From positions 1-64,000 of the forward strand of contig JAURVB010006637.1 in assembly GCA_033002965.1 (NCBI GenBank): DNA of 64,000 bases, read 5' to 3'. The position numbers were made by a program, and so were the translations under genes. Every line of letters begins with the position of its first letter. The first letter of the stretch is position 1. Positions 45,583-59,083 of the stretch are shown here, in pieces. The DNA is from Piper betle. Taxonomy: Eukaryota > Streptophyta > Magnoliopsida > Piperales > Piperaceae. The notes under the pieces were generated by a model. It saw only the letters and a list, made by a program, of their open reading frames with translations. It did not search any database and had not been told where the DNA came from.

Positions 45583-48214
45583 ATACTTACCTAAATTCCA
45601 CCATTGTGACTAACTAATTAGCTTGGTAGTATCTAGCTAAGGATTTTTGAAAACTGTGCTACTTACTTAAATTAACTTAACTGAAAACATTGAGTTAAAT
45701 TCCCTTTCAACTAACTAGTTAATCCTAGTAAGTAACTACAGAATGACTAATTCCTTCGCCTATTTGATCTCTAGAGAGTGAGAGCTCCTTCATAATTTTG
45801 AAAAACTAGGGATAATTACACAAGTCCTTTCATCAATTTGGATTGACTTGAGTATTAAAAACATAACAAGCGTTTGGCCTTTTTTAACTCCTAGGGGTCG
45901 TGCCTTAATAGCAAAAAATACATGTATAAAATTTTGGCACATACATTAAATATAATAACTTTGACATGTTGAAATAAACTAAGCATATAAAAGGATAAAA
46001 TATCTGATTAATCGCTTAAAAACTTAAGATTATAAAACTCCCCACCTCAACCTCAACTACTCAAACTATCCTACTCCGGATATAATTAACACGTATTACA
46101 ATCCAAAGTAGGCTACACAAATCTACATGCTATGATAACGTGCATGATGATGATCCAAAGAGCATGTAAACAACATTCAAAACATGTTTATTACTTCATT
46201 ACTACTAGATCATATGAACATCATATAATGATCAACGAATCATAAACATAGCATACTTAAAGCATAATATCAACAAAACATATAAAACACCCTTACTCAT
46301 ATCTCTCAGGATACTTGACAAAAATTATAATATTTTAGAGTAAGGAAATAGACATTCTGAAGTCTCTAACGTAAAAAGAATAAGTAAAATTGGAGATCTA
46401 AAACCCATTGTTGCTGTCCGAAAAACCTAGCGTTGAAATAGAGCTTCCAATTTGTGTTTTTTTATGTTTTTCCATTTTTATCCAATTTTTATTAAATGCA
46501 AACAAGTTTTTCATGGTTTCTTAACATTAAATCATGGGTTGTAATAGGTTTTTAATCATGATTTACCTGTGTGGACATGATATGGACTTAAGTGGACAAT
46601 CCAAAGTCGTAGGCAGACACTTCAAATGTGTAGATGAACTCTCCACCAAACAAGGAATTTGGATTGTCCTAGTCGATTTGAGCTCTCCATCAAGTCAATG
46701 GTTTAGTTCCACAAAATTGGCGTAGTTGAGAATTTCAGGGGAGAGAAATGTGAAGAATCTGATGGAGCTCCAGACCTATAAATTGAGCTCCATCCTATGA
46801 AGAAAAAGAAAGCAAACAAGTAGCGAAGAAAAAAGAGAGAAAAATATCATGAGATTTCTTTGTATGTACTTGGTAGAAAAAACTAGTGAATCAATTTTCA
46901 CGTAGGTCTGGTCTTTCCGACTACAAGACTCAAAAATCTTGATCATCTCTTTTTATCTTAATTTTATTGGCTCACATTTTATTTTTTACTGTTACCTATT
47001 GATTCGAAGTGATCAAGCGATCTTCTTCTATGTGCAAATCTATGCATAAGTATTGTCCTACTTTTTCATGATTTTAATTTAGAGAAAAACAAGCAGAAAA
47101 GAAGTGTTGATGTTCAAAACTTGATATATTTTAAGAATTCAACTTTGAGTCATTGTCAAATCATAAGAACTATTTGTTAAAATTATTTACAGCAAGCCTA
47201 GACATGGAATGACATCTTAATCATTGATTTGTTTGATGAATTATATAGTCATGGAACATGGAAGAAAACATGCAAATAACAATAGAACATCAAATAGAAA
47301 CATGGAATATGATCATCGTTAATGAATCTACATGTTTACTTATTTTAATTGAGATTACTAACCTCTTCTTTGGTGAATATGCCTAAAACTCTACACCAAA
47401 TACTTCACCACACCATTTCCAACAATGAGAGAGTTTGAAAGAGAGAAACTAAAAGGAGGGGCGGCAAGAGAAAGATGGATAGAGAGACAAGAGTAGCTTA
47501 GGGGTTTGTTAAATAGGAACTTGCAATTTCGTCTACATCCCCTAGAACATCCTCTTTCGAATCTCAAAAAGAATAACCATAGTCCTCCTACCCGTCCATA
47601 TCTAATGACCAATTCTCACGCTACACAAAACTCTACCATTGGACAATAAATAATGCTAGGCTTCACTTAACTTACTTTAATCATATAAATTACGTGTCTT
47701 TGCCCATGCATTAAAATAAAAAACTAGTTGAACCTATTGTTAATAATATGGATTTGGTTCACTTGTGATTGTGTCCAACTTATTCACCATAGATTTTTAT
47801 TTGTGCAATTACTTATCCTTAGGGCTTTAATTTAACCATTTGCCGCCTTTAATAATTGAGAATTAGACAAATATCTCACATAACCAAACTGATTATAATT
47901 GACATATAACGATGTAATTTCAAAAGTATATTTCATAAGTCAAGATTAACTTATACAAAGAAAATGCTATTTGCTAAAAATAAAAAGTTCACTATGGCTA
48001 TATCCTACTCAAGAGAAAGAAAATAAAACTAACTAATTTTGACAAAAGAGCAAGATATTACATCAGGCCCAAAATGAACAATTGTAAAATCAAATTCTGC
48101 AGGAGGAATAGGATATCCAGAACTTGACTGTTGTTGTGAATGTTGGCCCAAAACTTTCAAGCAACTCATGCTGCCATTCAACAATTGTTGGCTGAAGGGA
48201 ATCAAGGAGGACAA
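45583..48214. other. AT-rich, repeat-like, no intact gene; possible copia LTR inside
   Basis: No gene was recognised. At about 46530-47060 the sequence looks like a Ty1/copia LTR: CCTATAAATTGAGCTCC (46770) as TATA box, then ACGTAGGTCTGGTCTTTCCG (46902) of the kind found near the end of R/U5 in copia LTRs. Its edges are not defined. The rest, with phrases such as CCCCACCTCAACCTCAAC (46042), resembles decayed LTR sequence in reverse. A plus-strand stretch just before 48215 may be gag-like but is too short to assign. Confidence 0.35.
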
Positions 48215-50383
48215 CTATAAAATTCAGGTTTTTCGTCCGATGGTTTTAATTTCAGTTCAGTCATAACCTGGATTGAGTTGCTTGCCTGACCCTTTTGCCG
48301 CGTATTTATGTTTGGTATAGGTATGTATGAGTTGCCCTAACCGTAACTCTTTCGGCTTTGTTGCCCCCATCGGACGCTATGTTCTTGACCTTTTTTTGTT
48401 TGGTTTGGTCGAGTCGAGTCTAGTTAGACATTGGATTGAGTCCTTGCATGCCTAGTCAATTATCGTGTGTTGTAGTCGTGTTTGTTTTACATGTTCCGGT
48501 GTAAAAAAACCTAAAATAATGCAAATGAGAACTGGGTGCAAAATGCATCATCACCTAGATAAAGTCTGAATTTGATGGTTAAGTTCAAACCACGAATGCC
48601 AAGGCGCTGTCAAAGCACTGTTACACCAGTGACTTGCCTTATTTTGGAAAAAATTTTCTGTGTTGTATTAATTTATGCATTTTAGAAACCACCAAATCAT
48701 TTCCCTCTTTTCTTTTTAGAATTTAAATCCCAACACACGTCTTTAGGCATGGCACCCATGCCTATGACATCACTTAGCCAACCACCCTCTTCTTTTATAA
48801 AACCCCACCCTCATGCTCACCTTTCCACCCAAACCCAACCACTCCACTCACCCCCAACATCCTCCCAGCCATTTCATCCCTCTCCTCTCGGCCTTTGTGG
48901 AGCATTCCTAGTGTTTTGTTATAAGGGTTGAAGGACTTGGAGTGGAAAAACTCAAAGTGACCTCCCCTTGACTCTTTTGTCGCATGTTTCTTTATGTTTT
49001 TACTTCTGGTTAGGAAGTTCTCTTGTTGTTTGCCTATCAATGTGGTTGTTTACATTTTTAGATATTTTTCACATCTATACATGTCGGTTGAAAATTAACG
49101 AGATTTATTTTCTAAATTTATAGTTATGATTTTTGTACCATAAGGGTGTCTAAATCTGCACTGGTTTTTCTAATTTGTTTGATCTTCGTATGTTTGTTTT
49201 CATACTAAAGAGATTTACAAGTTATAGGTTAAGTATATTGACTGATTTGATATGGATGATTATAAAAAGGTCCCAAATCGGACAAAAGGTGGCAGCTTTA
49301 GAGGTTCCAGTGATCGTCCATATACCCAATGTTTAGACCTTATTGCAGTGTTCATTTCATGTTTTACAAGCTAGATTAACCTTAATTAAGGCCAGAACAA
49401 AATTGGTAGACCATACTGTGTACAGGTTTTGTTTCTATTTTGTTTGTCTATATTTTGTATTGATTTAGATGGTAGATTAATTATAAGGCCACACAAAAAT
49501 CCATAAAAATTACCTAATAACTCACTAAGTGTCTACTGAAAATTTATAAATTTTGGAGTTAAAAAATCTTCATTTTAATGGTTAATGGTCTTGTACTTCT
49601 GGAGTACACAAGAGTTGGATTTATAATCTTGTTTCCATGAAGCCAATTACAAAATCCGTTAAAAAGAGATCAAGAAGTAGAAAAATTATTACATAGATTA
49701 TTAAGAGTAAAAAATGCCCTAAAATATCTCTGTAAAGTTTTAGATCATTTGGGTAAGTAGGTTATTAGGTAGAAATTTCAAATTCTACCCTGGTCAGATA
49801 AATTACGAAATTGGTCAAATCAGTCATCTAGATTAAAAAATTCACCTAGGCCCAATTATAAGGAAATTGGACCTTAAATCTTAATGGACTAAACGTACAA
49901 GTGTCATCTAACTATTCCGATTGACACAAGCCCATTTGGACTTTTGGGCCTATGGGCCAAAATTTTGAAATTTACTGCACGGTAATGAGGTATTGTTTAC
50001 AACACATTAATCCGACTTTAATTAACCTTAATCATCATAATAATCCAAAAATTATCACTTTTTAATATTTTTGACAGACCCTTTGGGTGTCTATAACTAG
50101 GAGATTAACTTTTAACTTAATCGGATATCATTTGGTATGTCCGAAAAATCGCCCAGTTAAGTCCAACGTAAGTACGAAATCATTCATTAAGTACATTTGT
50201 AAACCCCAAACCTTAAATTAAATTATGTAATGAGATTCAAGCTAACACTAAACAAAATAAGTAAGTTAATTAAGTTTTGCATGTTGTCCATATGTGGAGG
50301 CTTTGCCTCATCTTGTGTGCCGATGGGATCCGATTATGATTCGGATTCAATATTTCGTTAGGTTACGTGGGTTGAGCTTATCA
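48215..50383 (+). mobile_element. RLG-3 LTR-like sequence, copy 2
   Basis: It is collinear with 31118-33430: GGTTTTTCGTCCGATGG, GTCATAACCTGGATTGAG, CCCTTTTGCCGCGTATTT, a C-rich CCCACCCTCATGCTCACC stretch (48806), and CTCACTAAGTGTCTACTG (49521). The start TATAAAATTC near 48217 may be a mutated TGTAAAATTC. No coding region is linked. Confidence 0.5.
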
Positions 50384-50606
50384 TGTAACACCTCAAATTC
50401 GGTTCATCCTTTGAAACTGAACCAAAATGTCACTGGTCCCAGTTAGGCCAGCTAACCTGAACTTAACTTCGGCGGATCTATTGTTGGCAACTCAAAAAGA
50501 AAATATCAACTGCCATGCATGGAAAAATTCATAAAAATAAACCTAACATGCTACTACATGGATGACATGTTAACCAATTCACATAGTAAATAATTTCAAT
50601 GAAAAT
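50384..50606 (-). mobile_element. RLG-2-type LTR end in reverse orientation
   Basis: TGTAACACCTCAAATTCGGT and AAAATGTCACTGGTCCC correspond to the reverse complement of 31040-31117 (GCCAGTGACATTT...GGGTGTTACA). It is interrupted at 50607 by RLG-1 element A. Confidence 0.5.
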
Positions 50607-52682
50607 TGTAACGACCCGGCCCAACCGGCCCAGGTGTTACTTAAAAAGTTAAATGTTGTAAACATACTATTCATGAACATGAATCATAAACATGAATTCT
50701 AATACGACAATAAGTCTAGAATTTATAAATCATAAAAATAAAACATGTTCATCAAAGTCTCACAGTCTCAGACCGTTTCCCATAGTCATATTTATAATAT
50801 AAGAGAATAAAAAAGAAGTCCAATTTATTATCAATTCGTCAAACCATGGTTGATAATAGAAAGACCAACCACACTTTTATTCTTCAGTCCAAAGCTGTTC
50901 ACTTGCAGAGGCAATTCCACGTTAGTGATAAAACCACTAAGCTGCATATTAAATAAAACAAGTCAATATAATCCATATTATCATTTCACGAGATTTTTAG
51001 TTGTTATGAGCCTATGCCGAGATCTTAATATGCTGGGAGGGGTGGCCACCCCATCCAGCTACCATCCCATGTATGCGCGCATATGCTATGTAGCCCACAG
51101 CCTGTAGTTACCGATATTTGCTATTGACTCACCCTCTCGGTATCACAAGTGCATAATGAGCAGTCTTGTGCCACTGCACTCTGTCCTCTTTCGGCCTGGG
51201 GGCAGGTATTTAATCTTCAAGGATGTGCTGCCCTACGCCGAATTGAGTCGACCTTGGTTATGCTTAGCGCATGGTGGTCGGTTATGAACTCAAGTCGACC
51301 AAGACACAATAATTTTAAAGGGTGCAGCCTCGTGTCAGACTGAGTCAATTCCTTAACCACGATTGCACTCCATGCATGGTGGTCAAATCTGGGCTCAGGC
51401 TGACCAGGGCTACCAAAATGGGAAAATACAACATTTCAAATAATTATACGAACCGGGATAATTTGTAAGTGAATCAGCAACCATGATCAATGATCCTAAT
51501 CTTAATGAGAACATAAAATTATACATAAGTGTAATTTTATTCAAGTGGGAATGCATGCAACTACACGACTAATATATATATCATTATTAGAATTCGACAA
51601 CATAAAACATGCAACTTTCAACAATATTAAATATTAAATTATTCATGTGACATAATTATTTAAGTCCTACTTTACATTTTAAATCAATTATTTATATCAT
51701 AATTCACACTTCACTAATGATAAAATAATTATTAAGTATTTAATTAATATTATTAGTATATTTTCCTTTGACTTAACCACGGCAGCCCAGCCTTGTCGTG
51801 CCGTCGCAGTGTCGCCCAGTCCAGCCTTGTCACCACACCTAGCGACGCGCTTGCGTCGTCGATTCAGCTGCCGGCGAGCGTTGCCGCCCCGATCGGGTGG
51901 TCGCCTCAACACCCTCAACCCTCTAGCGACCTTCCCTGTCCAGATCAGAACCCATCGCCACCTAGGATGGCAGGATTTCTTCACCCATCACCGTCACCTC
52001 TATGTTTTTTTTTTGTTTTTCTATTTGCTACCCTAGGCCGGCATCCACGAATACAAACATCAAAGGTGCCAACTTCAGCCACTGATTGATCTCTTGCACT
52101 TTGCTACAATGTTTATTCACCTAAGGCTCCGCTACCTCAAGACCGGCATTCGACCAGACAAGATCAGCCATAAATTGGAACGATCGTCGTCCTGTTTCCC
52201 AGCAAGGAGGTCGGCTACATGGACTGCCACCGGTAGAACTAGGGTTTTTCTTGGCTTGCAATCATCTGTTGCAATGGGTCCCTGGCAAAGCTGGCCTGTG
52301 ATTTCCCATCTTGCCGAACACGAGAACTTGTTGGCCATGGTGAATCATAATCGTGTAAAAATTAGTTTGATTCCTTATTGATTAATACTTTAATTCACAT
52401 GATTATCAAAGCTTTTTATCTTTTCAAAATATGCATGCATGAAAATTAAGAATAGGGAGATGGGAAGAATACCAAAGCAAGGAGAAAACCGGCTCCGGCA
52501 AGGAAGAGGAGAAGAAAATGAGAGAATGAAGGCGGCTAAGGTGAGGATGACGCCCTGTCACAAAATATAAAATGAAAATGATGGCTATGGTATGGGAAAA
52601 CACCCCAACACCAGCATTTCATTTAACTGGGTAAAGAATAAAACATAATATTTAACCAGGTAGAGAATATAATATAACAATA

Positions 52683-52719
<37 letters not shown>

Positions 52720-52778
52720 TTCTCTAACATTCGATCCTTCCCAGATCGAGTTGAATAATATTTTTTTCAGGCTCTACA
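50607..52778 (-). repeat. 3' LTR of RLG-1 element A
   Basis: Starts TGTAACGACCCGGCCC and ends GGCTCTACA, 2172 bp. It has the non-repetitive GAGCCTATGCCGAGATC module (51008) and an (AAT)n tract (52689-52720). The polypurine tract follows at once on the minus strand (AAGTTGGGGAGAT, 52779-52791), so element A is on the minus strand; its other LTR lies beyond the window. Confidence 0.85.
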
Positions 52779-53413
52779 ATCTCCCCAACTTAGAAATATT
52801 TTGTCCCCAAAATATTATAATGGTAATAGGACAATCATTATTAATTTTATTTTTGGGATCAGTTCATGCTACTACAATTATAAAAATTTTATACCATGAA
52901 TAAGCTAGGGTATTTTCTTGCCATTTCTTATTCAGTCTCCCATGTAGCTTCCTCGTGCCAGGATACTTGTTCTTCAGTGTCTTTATTTCTCATGCAAGGA
53001 TCTGAATTGGTTTTTCCTCGTAGGTTAAATTTGATTGTAGCTCTGAGTCTTCAAAATTTATAATTACATGATCTTCATCTCATACATATTTCTTTAGCAT
53101 TGACATATGGAAAACGTTGGGTACTCCAACTAGGCTTGGTAGTAATGCTAGTCTATATGCACAATTTCCAACTCGATTAAGGATTGGGAACGGTCCTATG
53201 AATCTTGGCTATAACTTCCCTGATGATCTAAATCCGATCACCCCCTTCCTAGGAGATGTCTTTAGGTACACAAACTCCCCAATTTGGAACTCTAGGTCCC
53301 TTCTTCGAGTATCAGCATAACTCTTCTATCGATCCTAAGCTACTTTAGTCCTTTGTTGAATGAGTTTCACTTTTTCAGTTGCTTCCCTCACCATCTTTCG
53401 CCCGACTATAACT
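52779..53413 (-). pseudogene. Integrase C-terminal part, element A (first piece)
   Basis: The minus strand is homologous to 15449-16080 of element 1: chromodomain-like tail, then the GPFPI and KKYVRDE-type region, up to the stretch after the catalytic core. Frames are broken many times, so no long open frame remains. It stops at 53413 in the word CGACTATAACT, where element B is inserted, and resumes at 62755 with GCTTCTGTAGACTCC. TAACT is duplicated on both sides. Confidence 0.8.
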
Positions 53414-55943
53414 TATAACGACCCACCCGAACCAGACCGGGTGTTACTTAAAAATATAGTTAATGTAAATGTAATGTTCTAGAACATGAATTTAAATACA
53501 GCAATTAAGTCTCGCAACATATAATATAAATCATAACAATAAATCATGTTCTCCAAAATATAAAATAAATTTCCCACAGTCTCGGACCGTTTCCCATAGG
53601 CAAATTTATAACACAAGAGAATAATAAGGAAGCCAATTTTTATTATCGATTCACCATATCTAGGTTGGTAAAAGAACCACCAACCACACTTCTATTCTTC
53701 AGTCCAATCCTGCTCACCTGCGGAGGCAATTCCATCAGAGTGATAAAACCACTAAGCCGCATCATTTCACAATTTCACTCGTTTTTATAAGCCGCATCAA
53801 TATAATCCCTATTATCATTTCACTCGTTTTTATTATTATTACACAAGTCTTTAGTAATTATCTCTCAAGTCATTCTGAGATTAGTAAAAGTCGTCTCCCA
53901 ACTCATTCTGAGATTAGAAATCGTCTCCTAACTCATTCTGAGATTAGGTGGTCTCCCAATTTATTTTGAGATTAGTCATAGTCTTCCAGTTCATTTTGAG
54001 ATTAGAAATTGTCTCCCAGCACATTCTGAGATTACTTGGTCTCCCAATTTATTTTGAGATTAGTCATAGTCTCCCAGTTCATTTTGAGATTATAAATTGT
54101 TTCCCTGCTAATTCTGAGATTAGTGCCGACAAGGCTATCCGTTTGGGAAAATACAACATTTTAAATAATTGTAGGGACAATATAACATTTCAAAAAATTT
54201 GCGGACACGCATATTAATTTTAAAGGTGCGGCCCTATGTCGGAATGAGTCAATTCCTCGACCCCGATTGCGTTATAGCACATGGTGGTCGAATCTGGGCT
54301 CAGGCCGACCAGGGCTGTCAATAAGAGAAAGTACAACACTTCAAATGATTATACAAAATATACAACATTTTAAATTATTATACGGACCTCGATATTTTGA
54401 ACTTGCAGTTGCGACCAATGATCCTAATCTGAACGAGAACATAAAATTATACAAAAGTATTAAATTAAACAGTATTAAATATTAAATTATTCATGTGATT
54501 TAATCGTTTAAGTCCTACTTTATATTTTAAATTAATTATCAAAATCATAATTAATACCTAACAATTGATAAAATAATTATTACTAATAAACAAGTATTTA
54601 ATTTTCCTTTGCGACGGTAATTACTTAACCTCGATCTTGAAGATTTAGTTTACGGTTATAATTTTTTTATCGCTATTATTATTTACAGCAATTTAATTAA
54701 TTAAGTTGTTCGATTAAATTTTTTAAAATATTTTATATTGATCAAAATAATTATTAATATAATCATTTTAAATTATTCGACTCAATAAAGTTTTGAACTT
54801 TATTTATTTTCATTATTCTATTTAGTTTCAATGCTAGTGATTGCTACCCAACTATAGTTTAATAACCCATTAGCACCCAATTGAACAACCATCTAAACAT
54901 CCCAACAAAGCATCAACAACAAGGTAAATCAGCAAGCGAGGAGGCCTCATGTGCATGATTTACAGTAGTGATCCAAGACGCCGTCCTGCACCAAACCAGG
55001 CATGTTCCTCTTCTCCCAGCCTCAAGACCCCTCCTTTCTTGCACCTTGCACCAATTCAGATGTTCCACAACCTCAGGCTGGTATCAAAACAAGAACGATT
55101 GGCCACCTTTGGACGTTGCATGGAGTATGGTCATTCTCCCCACTTCTGCACTTCGCCACCATGAATTCCGGCGAGAAGGTCATCCGTTGTGGACTGTTCC
55201 GGCACCTGAACTACTTTGAAGGAATCCATGATGCTGTCGACAAAGCACAACCAGTGTCTACCCCTCTGCACATCCATTACAACACCTATTGCAGCAGAAC
55301 GTTGCCACTTCCATCACCCTTGCAACTCCACCCCTTCACCGCTGCAATTCCGCCACCTGCCAAAAACCAGGGACATGGCAAGCCCTCCCATCGACCCAGC
55401 AGCAAGAGAGGTCATTGGGGTGTGAGGGATTGCCTTGCAATTGTTCTTACGGTCGTCCATCTTGCCAATGTTTCAGGCTACTTGGCCATGGACGGGATTC
55501 CAATTTCAGTTTAGTTTAGTTCTTTTCTTGTTGATTTACAACTTTAATTCCCATGATTAACAAGCTTACTATCAATTAAAAATATGCATGCAAGAAAATT
55601 AAGAAGAGGGAGATAGGAACAATACCCGAGCAAGGAAGAAACATCGGTAAGAAAGAGGAGAACTAGGCGGCTTAGGTGAGGAAGACGCCCTTACACCCGT
55701 ATGTGAAAAATGACGTCCCCTTTCCAAATTTATAAAAATGGAAATGATGGCTAGGGTATGTGAAAACACACCTACACCCGTATTTTATTTAACCGGGTAA
55801 ATAATAAAATGGGTAAATAGTTAACCGGGTAAAGAATATAACACATTTGGTCCTTCCCACACCATGTTCGGTCCTTCGTAGACCATGTTCGGTCCTTCCT
55901 GGACAGGGTCCGAGTCCAAATTTTTTTTTTCACGATCTTTACA
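53414..55943 (-). repeat. 3' LTR of element B
   Basis: 2530 bp, TATAACGACCCACCC to GATCTTTACA. It contains the ~30-bp array in its middle and the block around TTTGGACGTTGCATGGAG (55110) with an antisense open frame. A TATA-like ATTTATA (minus-strand TATAAAT, 55728-55734) lies 210 bp from the sense start of the LTR. Confidence 0.85.
53845..54125. repeat. ~30-bp tandem array inside the element B LTR
   Basis: About nine units, each like CAGTTCATTTTGAGATTAG plus a variable 10-bp end. The three-type order (GGTGGTCTCCCAA, CATAGTCTTCCAG, AATTGTCTCCCAG) repeats, as in the reverse array at 39258-39620. Confidence 0.9.
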
Positions 55944-57290
55944 ATCTCCCCAACATGGAAATATTTCGTCCCTGAAATATCATAACGGGCAACAGAACCA
56001 TCATGATTAGTTTTATTTATTTCTTTGAGATCAGTTCATGCTACTACAAATATAAAACTCTGTTGCTACAAACAGGCTAGGGTATTTCCTTGTTATTTCT
56101 TGTTCAATCTCCCATGTAGTTTCCTCTAACCCTAATTTTTCCAAAATACTTTTACCAAAGAAATTTCTTTTATTCCTGAGTGTCTTTATTTCTCTTGCCA
56201 GGATGCGGATCGGCTTTTCCTCGTAGGTTAAATTTCATTGTAGCTCTAAGTCTTCAAAATTTGTGATGATATGATCCTCATCCCGTACATATTTATTTAG
56301 CAATGACACATGGAAAACATTGTGTACTCCAACTAGGCTTGGTGACAATGCTAATCTATATGCACAAGTCCCAACTCGATCCAGGATTGGAAACGGTCCT
56401 ATGAATCTTGGCTTCAACTTCCCTAATATTTTAAATCTGATCACCCCCTTTGTAGGAGATTTCTTTAAGTACACAAACTCCCCCAACTTGGAACTCTAGG
56501 TCCTTCCTCGATTATCAGCATAACTCTTTTATCGATCGTGAGCTGCCTTAAGTCGTTGCTCAATGAGTTTCACCTTTTCATTTGCTTCCCTCACCATCTC
56601 TGGCCCGACTATAACTGCTTCGGTAGACTCCAGCCAGCACAATGGAGATCTACAGGGCCTACCATATAAGGCTTCAAATGGTGTAGGTGAATTCAGCCAA
56701 GGCTAAGTGTTTCTCCCAGTCACTTCCCCAGTCAAGAATACATGCTCTTAACAAATCTTCCAAAGTTTCAATAGTCCTCTCACTTTGACCATCAGTTTGG
56801 GGATGATATGTTATACTCAACTTAATTTGACTTCCAATGGCTTTTTGAAAGCTTCCCAAAAATGTGAGGTGAATAGGGGATCGCGGTCAGAGACTATCTC
56901 CTTTGGAATCCCATTCAATTTGACAATATTGTCAACATATAATCCTGCCAGGTATTCCGCCGTTCTCATTGATTTCGTGGGGATGAAGTGAGCTACCTTA
57001 GTTAGTCGGTCCACAACTACCCATATAGAGTCATGCTTCTTTTGAGTTCTGGGGAGCTTTCAAATAAAATCACATATGATGCACTCCCATTTCTACGTTG
57101 GTATTGTTAAAGGTTGCAGTAGTCCACCAGGTAGTTGATGTTGGGCCTTGATCTGTTGGCAAGTCTGATACTTGGAGACAAAATCCACCACATCCCTCTT
57201 CATCCCAATCCACCAGTAGGTTCACTTTAAACTCTGATCCATTTTAGTAACTCTAGGGTGTATCGAGAACTTTGAGCAATGAGCCTCCTC
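55944..57290 (-). pseudogene. Integrase with chromodomain-like tail, element B
   Basis: Starting after the polypurine tract (55944-55954), the minus strand carries the chromodomain tail, now without a clean frame. Next comes the integrase C-terminal domain ([20 protein letters not shown], 56235-56486), then core pieces in two frames: YHPQTDGQSERTIETLEDLL (56674-56859) and IPKEIVSDRDPLFTSHFWEA (56817-57014). The SDRD and QSER residues of the active site are present. About 30 bp are missing between the core and the piece before it (near 56690), compared with element 1. Frameshifts separate every piece. Confidence 0.85.
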
Positions 57291-57317
57291 CAAGATATTC
57301 AGCCCTAATGCATCATC

Positions 57318-57925
57318 CTAGGGTACACAAAACCTTCCTCTAAATCTGATCACACTATTGGAATCAGCTACAATGTCAGGAATCTTGTCCAACATTTCAT
57401 TCAGCTCCTTATCACCCATTTGTGCTAGCTTAACATGATCAACCAAATCATTGGAAACAACCAAATTTGCTAGTAAGCCTGCTAGTTGCTCCACCAGGAT
57501 GATAGCTACCACTTCTGCTGAAATGGCCCAAAGTCTAGCTAGCTGCTGACTTTTGTCCACTTTGTCTATCCGACTCAACGCGTCGGCTACCACATTCGCT
57601 TTCCCTAGATGGTATAAGATTTAGAAGTTGTAGTCCTTCAAATATTCTATCCACCGCCTCTGTCAAAGGTGGTCAGTGAAGACTTTGGTGGTCAGTGAAG
57701 ACTTCAAACTGGGCTCCATACAAGTAGTGTCTCCAAATCTTCAGGGCAAAAACCACTTCTACCAGTTCCAAGCCATGAGTTGCATAATGTTGCTCATGAA
57801 TCTTCAATTGACAAGAGGCATAGGCCACCACCTTACTTTCTTGCATAAGGACGCATCCTAAACCCAACCGAGATGCATCACTGAAGACTACGAATCCTTC
57901 ATTACCATTTGGCAGGGTCAAGATT
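57318..57925 (-). pseudogene. RNase H and linker, element B
   Basis: RNase H degrades RNA in the RNA-DNA hybrid during reverse transcription. Pieces: [19 protein letters not shown] and VFTDHQSLH in 57673-57921, and VADALSRIDKVDKSQQLARL in 57318-57593. A histidine-glycine pair replaces the usual HDLEL context ([15 protein letters not shown]). About 70 bp between TDHQSL and VADALS are deleted or scrambled (a GGTGGTCAGTGAAGACTT repeat occurs twice at 57669-57705). Confidence 0.82.
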
Positions 57926-58794
57926 GGTGCACTTGTTAGACTCTTCTTTATAGACTGGAAACTCTCCTCACACTTACTACTCTATTTGAACTTGACTCCC
58001 TTCCTTGTGAGTTTGGTCATCGGCGAGGCTACTAAGGAGAAGTCTTTAATGAATTTCCTATACTAACCCACTAAACCAAGGAAGCTTCTGATATTAGTGA
58101 CTGACTTAGGCTGTGGCCAATCAGTGACTGCTTTTACTTTTGATGGATCTACTACAATTCCGGCCTTTGAGACAATATGACCAAGGAAATTTACCTCCCT
58201 CATCTAGAAGTCACACTTTGAGAGCTTGGCGAACAGTTAATGTCCTCTCAGAACTTGAAGAGTAACAGATAGGTGCTTCTTCATTATTTGAATAGACTAG
58301 AATGTCATCCACAAATACAATATTAAACTTGTCCAGGTATGCTTGGAATACTGTGTTCATAGTGACATAAAAGCCGCTAGTGCATTTGTTAGACCAAAAG
58401 GCATTACCAGAAACTCATAATGTCCATACCGAGTTCGAAAAACCATTTTATGTATATCTGACTCCTTTACTCGCAACTGGTGATAACCAGACCACAAGTC
58501 TATCTTAGAAAATATTCCGGCTATTTTTAGCTGATCAAACAAGTCATCATTCCTTAGTAAGGGGTAATGATTCTTGACTAACACTTGATTGATTTTTCGA
58601 TAGTCAATGCACAGCCAAAGTGATCCATTTTTCTTCTTCACATAAAGAACCGGGGCTCCCCAAGGTGAAGTACTTGGTCTAATGAAGTCTACCTGCAACA
58701 ACTCTTCTAGTTGACTCTTTAACTCTGAAGCCATGCAGTACGGTGCTTTAGAAATTGGTGTTGTTCCAAGTGCTAGGTCAATGGCAAACTCCAC
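57926..58794 (-). pseudogene. Reverse transcriptase, element B
   Basis: The reverse transcriptase copies element RNA into DNA. The N-terminal half is open at 58357-58794: [44 protein letters not shown] (first catalytic aspartate) and [12 protein letters not shown]. The second catalytic motif reads FVDD (58304-58315), with NIVFVDDILVYS around it, in another frame. Thumb sequence follows down to 57926 with stops. FVDD instead of FIDD or YVDD is a mild change. Element 1 lacks this part, so the two copies complement each other as evidence for the family. Confidence 0.88.
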
Positions 58795-58813
58795 TGCAGC
58801 TTAGGAGGTAAAC

Positions 58814-59083
58814 CTAGAGTACTTCTGGGAATACATCGGGAAACTTTGGTACCACAGGAATCATGGACAATTTTTTAGGTTTTGACTTCGACTCAACTAA
58901 GTTAGCCAAAAAGGCTTTACAACCCTCACCAAATAATGGGCAGTCGAGTTGTTTGGTTAGGATAGTTGCCATAAATTCCACCCATGTAATGGAAGAAATC
59001 TCACGTCGATGGAAGGTGGTTTTTTCCTTGGATTTCCACAAGTAAGATGCCTCCTCCTGAAGCATGCATGTTTTCAACCTCAC
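58814..59083 (-). pseudogene. Protease-RT linker, element B
   Basis: The frame ends with VVPKFPDVFPEVL, the conserved linker just before chromovirus reverse transcriptase (the usual text continues into the FAIDL segment at 58794). Upstream there are ~70 residues of the region between protease and RT. The protease DSG/DTG motif is not present. At about 59090 the sequence jumps to gag, so most of gag and all the protease core are deleted. Confidence 0.75.
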
